This document shows positions 1 to 5,237 of a DNA stretch of 5,760 nucleotides, piece after piece. The DNA is from Desulfovibrio sp. (GTDB lineage Bacteria; Desulfobacterota; Desulfovibrionia; Desulfovibrionales; Desulfovibrionaceae), in contig JAAUYW010000053.1 of the NCBI GenBank assembly GCA_014804915.1, positions 8,005-13,764 of the forward strand, written 5' to 3'. A model generated the notes under the pieces. That model was not told where the DNA came from, ran no database searches, and saw only the letters and a list, made by a program, of their open reading frames with translations. The first letter of the stretch is position 1. Every line of letters starts with the position of its first letter. The translations under genes and the position numbers were made by a program.

Positions 1-158
1 TGCTTGCCGCAGGGGCCAGCAAAGCCGGCATGAGCGGCAGTGGCGCGAGCTTTTTTGGCTTTTTTGATTGCCGGGAAATGGCCGCGACTGTCGCCAGGCA
101 ATTGCGCAAGAACTGGCACCGCGCGTATTGTGCGCAGTTGCGTGATTTTGGGATGTAG
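1..158 (+). CDS. ispE: 4-diphosphocytidyl-2-C-methyl-D-erythritol kinase, C-terminal end (5'-partial)
   Basis: Only the last 51 codons are in the window (codons begin at base 3, stop TAG at 156-158). The visible peptide contains MSGSGASFFGFF, the C-terminal glycine-rich motif of GHMP kinases in the form typical of IspE, followed by a short amphipathic tail. IspE phosphorylates CDP-methylerythritol in the cytoplasmic MEP route to isoprenoids. The context supports the call: ispE followed by tRNA-Gln and prs is a common gene order in Gram-negative bacteria. The unusual feature is the end: the last bases of the Phe codon, the Gly and Met codons and the stop codon lie inside the tRNA gene, a 10-nt overlap. 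The fragment is short, so the call rests on one motif plus gene order. Another GHMP kinase is the alternative, but it is less likely at this locus. Confidence 0.82.
   Translation, partial: LAAGASKAGMSGSGASFFGFFDCREMAATVARQLRKNWHRAYCAQLRDFGM
102..131 (+). promoter_or_regulatory. Candidate promoter for tRNA-Gln/prs inside ispE
   Basis: TTGCGC (102-107) and TATTGT (126-131) are separated by 18 nt and followed by a GC-rich GCGC discriminator, about 17 nt before the tRNA 5' end. Such a discriminator is typical of stable-RNA promoters. The matches to consensus are weak (3/6 and 4/6), so this is only a candidate. Without it, the tRNA would have to be cut from a longer ispE transcript. Confidence 0.25.
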
Positions 159-223
159 CCAAGCGGTTAAGGCAACGGACTTTGACTCCGTCACCGAAGG
201 TTCGATTCCTTCCATCCCAGCCA
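149..223 (+). tRNA. tRNA-Gln (anticodon TTG), CCA encoded
   Basis: The whole cloverleaf can be folded by eye. The acceptor stem pairs TGGGATG (149-155) with CATCCCA (213-219). The D stem is GCC/GGC (158-160/171-173). The anticodon stem is ACGGA/TCCGT (175-179/187-191) around loop CTTTGAC, with anticodon TTG at 182-184. The variable loop has 4 nt (192-195). The T stem is GAAGG/CCTTC (196-200/208-212) around TTCGATT. The discriminator is G220, and CCA is encoded at 221-223. The anticodon reads CAA, and by wobble CAG, as glutamine. No terminator is visible before prs, so the tRNA is probably co-transcribed with it. The 5' ten bases also encode the end of ispE. Confidence 0.97.
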
Positions 224-245
224 TCCAAAGTCGGGGGAGAATTGC

Positions 246-1193
246 ATGTTCAGTGATCTGAAAATTGTTACCGGGTCTTCCAATCCGGCGCTTGCCAGGG
301 CAATTTGCGATCACATGGGCTGCCAGCTCACGCCCTCCCTGGCTACGACTTTCAGCGATGGCGAGCTGCGCATTGAAATTGGCGACAATGTGCGGGAAGA
401 CGACGTATTCGTGGTTCAGTCCACCTGTCCGCCGAAAGTCAATGACAATATTGTGCAGCTATGCCTGATGATTGACGCGCTCAAGCGCGCCAGCGCAGGG
501 CGGATCACGGCTGTCATTCCCTATTATGGCTATGCGCGCCAGGATCGCAAGGTAAGCCCGCGCGCGCCAATCAGCGCCAAGGTGATGGCAGATTTCATTG
601 GCAGCGCGGGGGCGGCCCGCGTTGTAACAATCGACCTTCACGCCGGCCAGATCCAGGGCTTTTTCAATTGTCCTGTTGACAATCTTTTCGCAGTGCCAGT
701 CATGATGGAAGATCTGCGTCAGCTGCACGAGGACAGGCTGGTGGTGGTGTCGCCAGATGCCGGCGGCGTGGAGCGCGCGCGCCATTACGCCAAAAAACTG
801 GAGGCGCCGCTGGCCATCATTGACAAAAGGCGCGACAGGCCCAATCAGGCGCAGGCAATGCACCTGATTGGCGATGTTGAGGGCAAGGTCGCCATTGTTG
901 TTGATGACATGATCGATACAGCCGGCACATTGTGCGCTGGCGCGGAAGCGCTAATGAACAACGGCGCGACAAAGATCATCGCATGCGCCACGCATGCGGT
1001 GCTTTCCGGGCCCGCAATCGAGAGAATCAATTCAACAGAAGCCTTGTCGCAGGTGATAGTGACTGACACGATCCCGCTTGGCGACAAGCTGGAGCTGTGC
1101 CCAAAATTGCATGTCGTGTCCGTTGCCGCGCTTTTGGGCAAAACCATCCACAATATTCACACAGGCTCATCGGTGAGCGTGCTTTTTGTATAG
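246..1193 (+). CDS. prs: Ribose-phosphate pyrophosphokinase (PRPP synthetase, class I)
   Basis: The 315-aa product makes PRPP from ribose 5-phosphate and ATP in the cytoplasm, feeding purine, pyrimidine, histidine, tryptophan and NAD synthesis. Its length and motifs are those of class I enzymes. They are TFSDGE (35-40), the ATP-binding segment GYARQDRK (95-102), DLHAGQIQGFF with His132 (130-140), SPDAGGVERAR (169-179), the catalytic flexible loop with Lys194 and Arg196, and the PRPP-binding loop VVDDMIDTAGTL (218-229). Compared with the E. coli enzyme as I remember it, it has one extra residue in QSTCPPKVNDN (58-68), balanced by one residue fewer before PISAK. The start is the ATG preceded by GGGGAG (234-239) with a 6-nt spacer. 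It lies 22 nt after tRNA-Gln and 52 nt before rplY, an arrangement that fits one operon. Confidence 0.97.
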   Translation: MFSDLKIVTGSSNPALARAICDHMGCQLTPSLATTFSDGELRIEIGDNVREDDVFVVQSTCPPKVNDNIVQLCLMIDALKRASAGRITAVIPYYGYARQDRKVSPRAPISAKVMADFIGSAGAARVVTIDLHAGQIQGFFNCPVDNLFAVPVMMEDLRQLHEDRLVVVSPDAGGVERARHYAKKLEAPLAIIDKRRDRPNQAQAMHLIGDVEGKVAIVVDDMIDTAGTLCAGAEALMNNGATKIIACATHAVLSGPAIERINSTEALSQVIVTDTIPLGDKLELCPKLHVVSVAALLGKTIHNIHTGSSVSVLFV

Positions 1194-1219
1194 CCAGGTC
1201 TGACATGGCATGGTGGAGA

Positions 1220-1233
1220 TCCGGCGCGCCGGA
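1220..1233 (+). repeat. 14-bp perfect palindrome just upstream of the rplY ribosome binding site
   Basis: TCCGGCGCGCCGGA is its own reverse complement. It sits in the 52-nt prs-rplY gap, one base before the AGGAG (1235-1239) that serves rplY. As RNA it could form a short GC-only hairpin of about 5 bp with a 4-nt loop abutting the ribosome binding site. As DNA it could be a protein site. There is no T tract, so it does not look like a terminator. Any role is inference. Confidence 0.6.
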
Positions 1234-1245
1234 CAGGAGAGAAGA

Positions 1246-1860
1246 ATGGAAATTGACAACACACTGAGCGTGCAAAAAAGAACAGGCAAGGGCAAGGGCG
1301 CCATTGGCCGCCTGCGCAGCCAGGGGCTGGTTCCAGGCGTGTATTACACCCCTGCCGGTGAGAACATAATGGTGCAATCCCAGACATTGCCGCTTGAGAA
1401 AATTTTCGAGAAAGTGGGCCATACCACTGTGTTCAACCTGGAAATTGATTCGCCGGAGGGCAAGGAAACGCATCCAGTGCTGATCTGGCAGGTGCAGCGG
1501 CATCCCTACAAGAAGCAGTTTCTGCATATTGATTTTTATGGGGTTGATCTGGACAAGGAAGTCAAGGTGGATGTGCCTGTCGAGTTTGTTGGCACAGCCA
1601 GGGGCGTCAAGCTCGGCGGCGTGCTTGAGACCTATCGCGAAAATGTGCATCTTGGCGCCAAGCCAATGGATATGCCCCAGAAAATCACGATCGATGTCAG
1701 CGGCATGAATATTGGCGATACAGTTGATATTGCAAATCTGGAATTGCCTCCAAATGTCCGCGCTGTATATGACCACAATTATGCGATTGTCAGCGTGCTT
1801 GCGAAGAGCCAGGATGCTGAAGGCGCGGAAGAGGGAGCCGAGGAAAAAGCTGAAGCATAA
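1246..1860 (+). CDS. rplY: 50S ribosomal protein L25, long form (general stress protein Ctc/TL5 type)
   Basis: The 204-aa product is the large-subunit protein that binds 5S rRNA. Residues 5-95 form the L25 domain, with the typical KRTGKGKGAIGRLR start, GVYY, and HPVLIWQVQRHPYKKQFLHIDF. Residues 97-187 form the second beta-rich domain of the long TL5/Ctc form, marked by PVEFVGTARGVKLGGVLE (111-128). The protein ends in a Glu/Ala-rich acidic tail (about 189-204), common in this family. The start at 1246 is chosen over an in-frame ATG at 1210 because AGGAG lies 6 nt upstream and residue 1 matches the family N-terminus. The longer start would add 12 residues translated from the palindrome region. 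The gene follows prs in the same direction and ends about 30 nt before a strong terminator. Confidence 0.95.
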   Translation: MEIDNTLSVQKRTGKGKGAIGRLRSQGLVPGVYYTPAGENIMVQSQTLPLEKIFEKVGHTTVFNLEIDSPEGKETHPVLIWQVQRHPYKKQFLHIDFYGVDLDKEVKVDVPVEFVGTARGVKLGGVLETYRENVHLGAKPMDMPQKITIDVSGMNIGDTVDIANLELPPNVRAVYDHNYAIVSVLAKSQDAEGAEEGAEEKAEA

Positions 1861-1870
1861 TTCATATCTG

Positions 1871-1886
1871 GCATTCCCTGGAATGC
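1871..1886 (+). repeat. Small hairpin between rplY and the terminator
   Basis: GCATTC and GAATGC pair around a CCTG tetraloop, giving a 6-bp stem that ends 4 nt before the large terminator stem. It has no T tract of its own. It may protect the rplY 3' end from exonucleases or simply be incidental; nothing in the sequence decides between these. Confidence 0.45.
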
Positions 1887-1890
1887 GGAC

Positions 1891-1922
1891 AGGAGGCCAT
1901 TGCAATGGCCTCCTGATTTTTT
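1891..1922 (+). terminator. Strong rho-independent terminator after rplY
   Basis: Bases 1891-1914 are a perfect 24-bp palindrome: arm AGGAGGCCAT, loop TGCA, arm ATGGCCTCCT. It is followed by GA and six Ts (1917-1922). A 10-bp GC-rich stem with a tetraloop and T tract is the standard intrinsic terminator design, so it should end most prs-rplY transcripts. The 5' arm begins with AGGAGG, a perfect Shine-Dalgarno sequence, and the 3' arm with its complement occludes it in the folded RNA. The next gene begins in or immediately after this structure. Confidence 0.9.
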
Positions 1923-1932
1923 GCGCCTGCAG

Positions 1933-2778
1933 ATGCCCGAGCTGATTCGGTCTGGAAGCTGCACGCTTGAAATCTGGCCAGGACGAAAGGCGGGAGCGCT
2001 GCTGTTTTATCCTGGCACAATGCTCGCTCCCGGCCATTACCAGGTGTTGCTTTCCGCTTTTTACAGGGCCGGCTTCACAGTTGCGGGCATTCATTTGCCT
2101 GGCCACGGCGAGCGGCGCTCCGAGAGGAATTTCACATTCCGGACCCTTTTGCTGGCGGGCCTTGAAGCCGAAGCCCTGTTGCGCAGGCTGGGCTACCGGC
2201 AGATAGCGATAGCAGGCCACAGCCAGGGAGGCATTCTCGGACTGGCTCATGCGGCTGCTTCAACAGGCATTCAGGGAGCTTTCCTGATCAGCGCGGCCTA
2301 TCCTGATATGCGGGAGGCGATTCGCCTGACCAGATTCGCGCCACTGGAAAAATGGCGCGACAGGATTATGGGCGGACTGCGGGTTCTGGCAAAAACGGTT
2401 CCCTGGCTTCCGTTGCCTCTGCCTTTTTATCTTCGGCTGCGCAAGATTGTGGCTGGCAAAAAGCATCCGGCATATATGGGGGCTGGCAAGGGCAGGCTGG
2501 CCTATCCCCTGCGTTTTCTGGTTTCCTTGTTCGGGGCTGTCATACCAAGAAGAATTTATTGTCCTTTGCTGCTTTTCAATGCCAGAAACGACGCGCTTTT
2601 CACGCCGGATCTGATAGAAGCGACATTTGCGCAAATCGAAGCTCCGGACAAGGAACTATGCTGGCTGCCGACAGGCGGCCATATCGCGCCATTAAATCCC
2701 GCGCTTGCGGATTATATTGCCAGAAAGACCGCAGAAAAATGCGCCAGCCTGGGTTTTCATCTGGAATTTGGGAGTTGA
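1933..2778 (+). CDS. Alpha/beta hydrolase of unknown substrate (serine aminopeptidase/lysophospholipase-like)
   Basis: The 281-aa product shows a complete alpha/beta-hydrolase triad: nucleophile Ser97 in GHSQGG (95-100), Asp220 in FNARNDALF, and His250 in TGGHIAPLNP. YPGTMLAPGHY (26-36) fits the oxyanion-hole strand and loop, and LPGHGERR (55-62) is typical of the Hydrolase_4/S33-like group. A basic, proline-rich cap region (about 140-205) lies between the core halves. There is no signal peptide, so it is probably cytoplasmic. The start is uncertain. ATG 1933 has no clear ribosome binding site. An in-frame TTG at 1900 lies only 3 nt after AGGAGG, but it sits inside the terminator hairpin and would add 11 residues of unlikely sequence. 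The stop is 2 nt before pth, and the end of the gene carries the pth ribosome binding site, so the two are probably coupled in translation. Its substrate cannot be told from the sequence. Confidence 0.85.
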   Translation: MPELIRSGSCTLEIWPGRKAGALLFYPGTMLAPGHYQVLLSAFYRAGFTVAGIHLPGHGERRSERNFTFRTLLLAGLEAEALLRRLGYRQIAIAGHSQGGILGLAHAAASTGIQGAFLISAAYPDMREAIRLTRFAPLEKWRDRIMGGLRVLAKTVPWLPLPLPFYLRLRKIVAGKKHPAYMGAGKGRLAYPLRFLVSLFGAVIPRRIYCPLLLFNARNDALFTPDLIEATFAQIEAPDKELCWLPTGGHIAPLNPALADYIARKTAEKCASLGFHLEFGS

Positions 2779-2780
2779 AC

Positions 2781-3404
2781 ATGGCTTATGCGGGACTTGT
2801 AGCCGGCCTGGGAAATCCCGGGCAAAAATATGCTGGCACCAGACATAACATGGGTTTCATTTTTATTGATGATCTGCTGGAGCTAGCCGGTCGGGAAGGC
2901 CAGTGTCGCGAATTGAATGGCAGAAAATTCAATGCGCGGCTTTGGGCTGTGAGCCTGCCGCAGCTGCGAGGGGAGTGGCTTGCCTGCGAGCCACAGACCT
3001 TCATGAATAGCAGCGGCGACGCGCTCAGGCCGCTACTGAACTGGCATAACCTGGAGGCTGCGCAACTGGTTGTGGTCCAGGATGAAATGGATATTCCGGC
3101 AGGCGAGCTGCGTTTCAAATTTGGGGGCGGCCTTGCCGGACACAATGGGCTTTTGTCAATCAGTCAGCAGCTTGGCACGCAGGATTTTTACAGATTGCGG
3201 ATAGGGATAGGCAAGCCGATGCGCAAGGAAGATACGCTGGCCTGGGTTCTGGGACGGCCTTATGGCGAGGACCGTGAAAAAATAGCTGCGATCATGCCGT
3301 ACGCGCTGGAAACCCTGTTTGTTTTTTCCGAAAAGGGGCTTGCTGCTGCAATGCAATTTGCGCACACGGCGGCAAAGGAAGCCGGGGGCACCGCGGGCAA
3401 TTAA
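2781..3404 (+). CDS. pth: Peptidyl-tRNA hydrolase
   Basis: The 207-aa enzyme cleaves the ester bond of peptidyl-tRNAs that drop off ribosomes, recycling tRNA in the cytoplasm. The length is normal for bacterial Pth. The catalytic and substrate-binding set is complete: Asn12 in GLGNPG, His22 in TRHNMGF, Asp101 in VVVQDEMD, and Asn122 in AGHNGLLS. PQTFMNSSG (71-79) and FYRLRIGIGKP (136-146) are further family signatures. The reading frame stays open far upstream, but the family N-terminus (AYAGLVAGLGNPG) starts at this ATG, and GGGAG (2770-2774) lies 6 nt before it. Expression probably depends on transcription through the hydrolase gene, and therefore on readthrough of the upstream terminator or on an internal promoter that I cannot identify. 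Confidence 0.97.
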   Translation: MAYAGLVAGLGNPGQKYAGTRHNMGFIFIDDLLELAGREGQCRELNGRKFNARLWAVSLPQLRGEWLACEPQTFMNSSGDALRPLLNWHNLEAAQLVVVQDEMDIPAGELRFKFGGGLAGHNGLLSISQQLGTQDFYRLRIGIGKPMRKEDTLAWVLGRPYGEDREKIAAIMPYALETLFVFSEKGLAAAMQFAHTAAKEAGGTAGN

Positions 3405-3409
3405 TGGGG

Positions 3410-3423
3410 AGGGAGCGCTCCCT
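3410..3423. repeat. 14-bp perfect palindrome between convergent genes
   Basis: AGGGAGCGCTCCCT is its own reverse complement. It lies in the 32-nt gap between the pth stop and the stop of the oppositely directed restriction gene. It could act as a two-way transcription end hairpin, but neither strand has a T tract after it, so the terminator reading is weak. Confidence 0.45.
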
Positions 3424-3436
3424 ATCTTAGGCCATA

Positions 3437-4488
3437 TTATTTCTTGTAAGAGAACAAGGCAGGGGCAGAATAAATTCCGAGCCCGCTGACGATCGAAGGA
3501 TCCAGCCTATCCAGGTTGCTGAAGATCATATCGACCACATTTTCCCCTTGCAGGACGGAGATATTCTTGCTTGCCGCCAACGCCAATGCTTGCGGATCGA
3601 TCTGGGACGCGCTTGTGATAAATACTCCCTTATATCCTGCGCCGCTATATTTTGGAGCTGCAAGCGCATTAATCAACTGGCGACGCCAGTCTTTCCGGAG
3701 ACGCCTGTGTGATGCTTTACCTGGGCCAGAATTTTGATTTCGCCAAGGATATTATCATAGCGGGATGCTATGACATCCGCATCGCAGCCGGCAGGCAAAT
3801 CATTCTTTGGCAATATTCTGGCATTGTCATAGCCTATGCATTGAAGCAATGCGCAAATCAGGCCTTCAAAGCCTGCGCCTCCCGCCTGTAATTGCGTTTT
3901 GCCTTTCTGGATATTTTCGAGCAGGCATTTACGCGCTTCTGCCATTTTATCATTCAGGCTATTGCTAAAAGCGGTTTCATACGCATCCTCGCCGTATTGG
4001 AAGAGATAATCGATTTCTGTGGCAAAATCATCAAGATCCAGACAGATAGAACCCATCATTCTCAATCTGCTTTGCAAGCCGTGAGAAAGTCTGGATCTCG
4101 AGATTCTGGCTACATTTCCCGCAGCATCCCTTTTATATTCCACCAATTGCAGATTTGCCACGTCCAGTGGCTGGATAAGGGTCTTGTCGTAGCTTTCCTG
4201 TCCTTTGGCTTTTGCAAGGGCGAGTTCATAGGGAAGTGGCACAATTATTTTTGCGCCTGCCTTAATATCCTTAAATCTCGCAGCCTGGTTGCACCATCTG
4301 CTAACTGTGGCAGGAAAATATGGTTGACCCTTATAATAGACATCGTAAACCTTGTCATGTACTTCTGTCCCATCCTTGCAAGAAAAGAAATCAACCTCGC
4401 TCCAGCCCACACCAACCACATTTTTCTTGTCAAATATTGATTCAAAAATATTAGGGGATTGAGGTCTGACCAGATAATAACCACTCAT
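3437..4488 (-). pseudogene. Type IV (modification-dependent) restriction endonuclease: PUA/EVE-like domain plus Mrr-type nuclease, frameshifted
   Basis: The gene starts at ATG 4488-4486, preceded by AGGAG with a 6-nt spacer. The frame runs 271 codons to TGA at 3675-3673; the rest of the nuclease domain continues one frame away to TAA at 3439-3437. One added base restores a protein of about 350 aa. Residues 4-115 resemble the PUA-superfamily (EVE-like) module seen at the front of many Mrr-type enzymes: YLVRPQSPNIFE, VVGVGWSEVDF (24-34), IIVPLPYELALAK. A helical linker follows. The Mrr domain shows GAGFEGLICALLQCIGY (204-220), Asp238 in CDADVIA, and Gln256-x-Lys258 in QVKHH, the PD-(D/E)xK variant active site. 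Past the break come YKGVFITSAS and ISVLQGENVVDMIF, typical of the Mrr C-terminal part. Such enzymes cut DNA carrying modified bases. Whether the break is a real mutation, a sequencing error or recoding cannot be told here. Confidence 0.82.
3676..3690 (-). repeat. 15-nt inverted repeat at the frameshift in the restriction gene
   Basis: Read along the gene, ACTGGCG-T-CGCCAGT is perfectly symmetric around one central base. In RNA it allows a 6-bp stem with a 3-nt loop. It starts directly after the codons GGA AAG and ends directly before the TGA that stops the first frame, so it spans the region where the reading frame changes. Confidence 0.75.
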
Positions 4489-4616
4489 GAATTTCTCCTT
4501 GTGTTTGAGAATTGCTGCAAAGCTTTTCAATGAGCTTTAAGCATGATGCCTAATAGGGATTTACGGGTTCAGAATCCGGAACGCAAGGATATTTTCGCAT
4601 TATCAGGGCAGCCGGC
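4489..4616 (-). other. Spacer between tetR and the restriction gene
   Basis: This 128-nt stretch is AT-richer than its neighbours. It contains the strong ribosome binding site of the restriction gene (AAGGAG, 4500-4495) and two copies of AAAGCT about 14 nt apart upstream of it. I see no convincing promoter: TTGCGT-17-TAAATC and TTGAAA-17-CAAACA are both poor at the -10 position. I also see no terminator after tetR. The restriction gene may therefore be read from tetR or from a promoter that does not fit the standard pattern. Confidence 0.5.
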
Positions 4617-5237
4617 CTATTTTTTGATCCCCCTTGAAATGAAGGCCAGAGTTTCGCCAAACAGGTTTTCATCGCCGTATGGCGTTAGCGCGACTGTCCG
4701 GTTTGCGCCCACAAGCGTTGAGATGATCACTTGAGCGCCCACGTCCGGTTCAAGCGCAATCAGCGACCCGTCCGCTACGCCCCGCCTGATCTGGTCAGCA
4801 AGCAGGTTGTGAATGACTGCAAAGCTTTCGTCCATCTGCTTCCTGTCCGAATGCGTTTTCATGTCGGAATAGGGGGAGCAGCGAACCAGCACCAGCCAGC
4901 TGGATCTTGGACTGATTGAAAAGTCGAGATAGGCCTTGCAAAAGCGCATTACGGCTTCAAAGCCATTTGCGGCGCCGGCTACGGCCTCTTCCAGGCATGC
5001 CTGAAAGTTTGCCAGCACATCAAGGCCAGAGGCCAGGAACAGTTTTTCCTTGTTGCCGTAGTGATGCGTGAGCAGGCCCAGCGCCACGCCGGCGCGTTCC
5101 GAGATTTTCTTGAAGGTCGTTTCGGAATAGCCATATTCCGCAAAAAGTTCCTTTGCCGCCTCAAGCAGCGCTTCCTTGCGTGACTGCAATCTAGCCCTGC
5201 CTCTTGCCTGTTTTGCCGCTGAACGCGTGCTGGCCAT
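4617..5237 (-). CDS. TetR/AcrR-family transcriptional regulator
   Basis: From this ATG the product has 206 aa, normal for TetR repressors. Residues 18-65 form the DNA-binding domain: SRKEALLEAAKELFAEYGYS, then the helix-turn-helix TTFKKISERAGVALGLLTHHYGNKEKLF (40-67, a textbook TetR pattern). The rest is the variable helical ligand-binding and dimer domain, so the inducer cannot be predicted. The start is ambiguous. ATG 5237 overlaps the preceding protease gene by 47 nt and has only a weak AAGAG about 10 nt upstream. TTG 5189, one base past the protease stop and 5 nt after AGGG, would give 190 aa with the domain still whole. An extension to 5405 is rejected because it is a shadow of the protease frame. 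The tight link suggests co-transcription with the protease. Its targets are not evident from the sequence. Confidence 0.92.
   Translation of the reverse strand: MASTRSAAKQARGRARLQSRKEALLEAAKELFAEYGYSETTFKKISERAGVALGLLTHHYGNKEKLFLASGLDVLANFQACLEEAVAGAANGFEAVMRFCKAYLDFSISPRSSWLVLVRCSPYSDMKTHSDRKQMDESFAVIHNLLADQIRRGVADGSLIALEPDVGAQVIISTLVGANRTVALTPYGDENLFGETLAFISRGIKK

Noticed and set aside
40..261. 73-codon open frame spanning ispE end, tRNA-Gln and prs start
   Set aside because: It overlaps the tRNA and two real genes in other frames and has no ribosome binding site or known motif.
1905..1916. Tiny ORF ATG GCC TCC TGA placed 8 nt after AGGAGG in the terminator
   Set aside because: It arises automatically from the palindrome, since the complement of the Shine-Dalgarno supplies TCCT. 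A leader peptide of three residues is not supported.
1027..2250. Long open frame (407 codons) on the - strand across prs, rplY and the hydrolase
   Set aside because: It lies opposite three genes with clear family motifs, its translation shows no domain I recognise, and it runs through a terminator. It is a shadow of GC-rich coding sequence.
2352..2780. Upstream in-frame extension of pth (143 extra codons)
   Set aside because: The Pth family begins at the ATG at 2781, which has a good ribosome binding site. The extension overlaps the hydrolase in another frame and has no sensible composition.
3892..4440. 182-codon open frame on the + strand opposite the restriction gene
   Set aside because: The - strand encodes a recognisable PUA-Mrr protein here, and the + frame gives no known motif and has no ribosome binding site.
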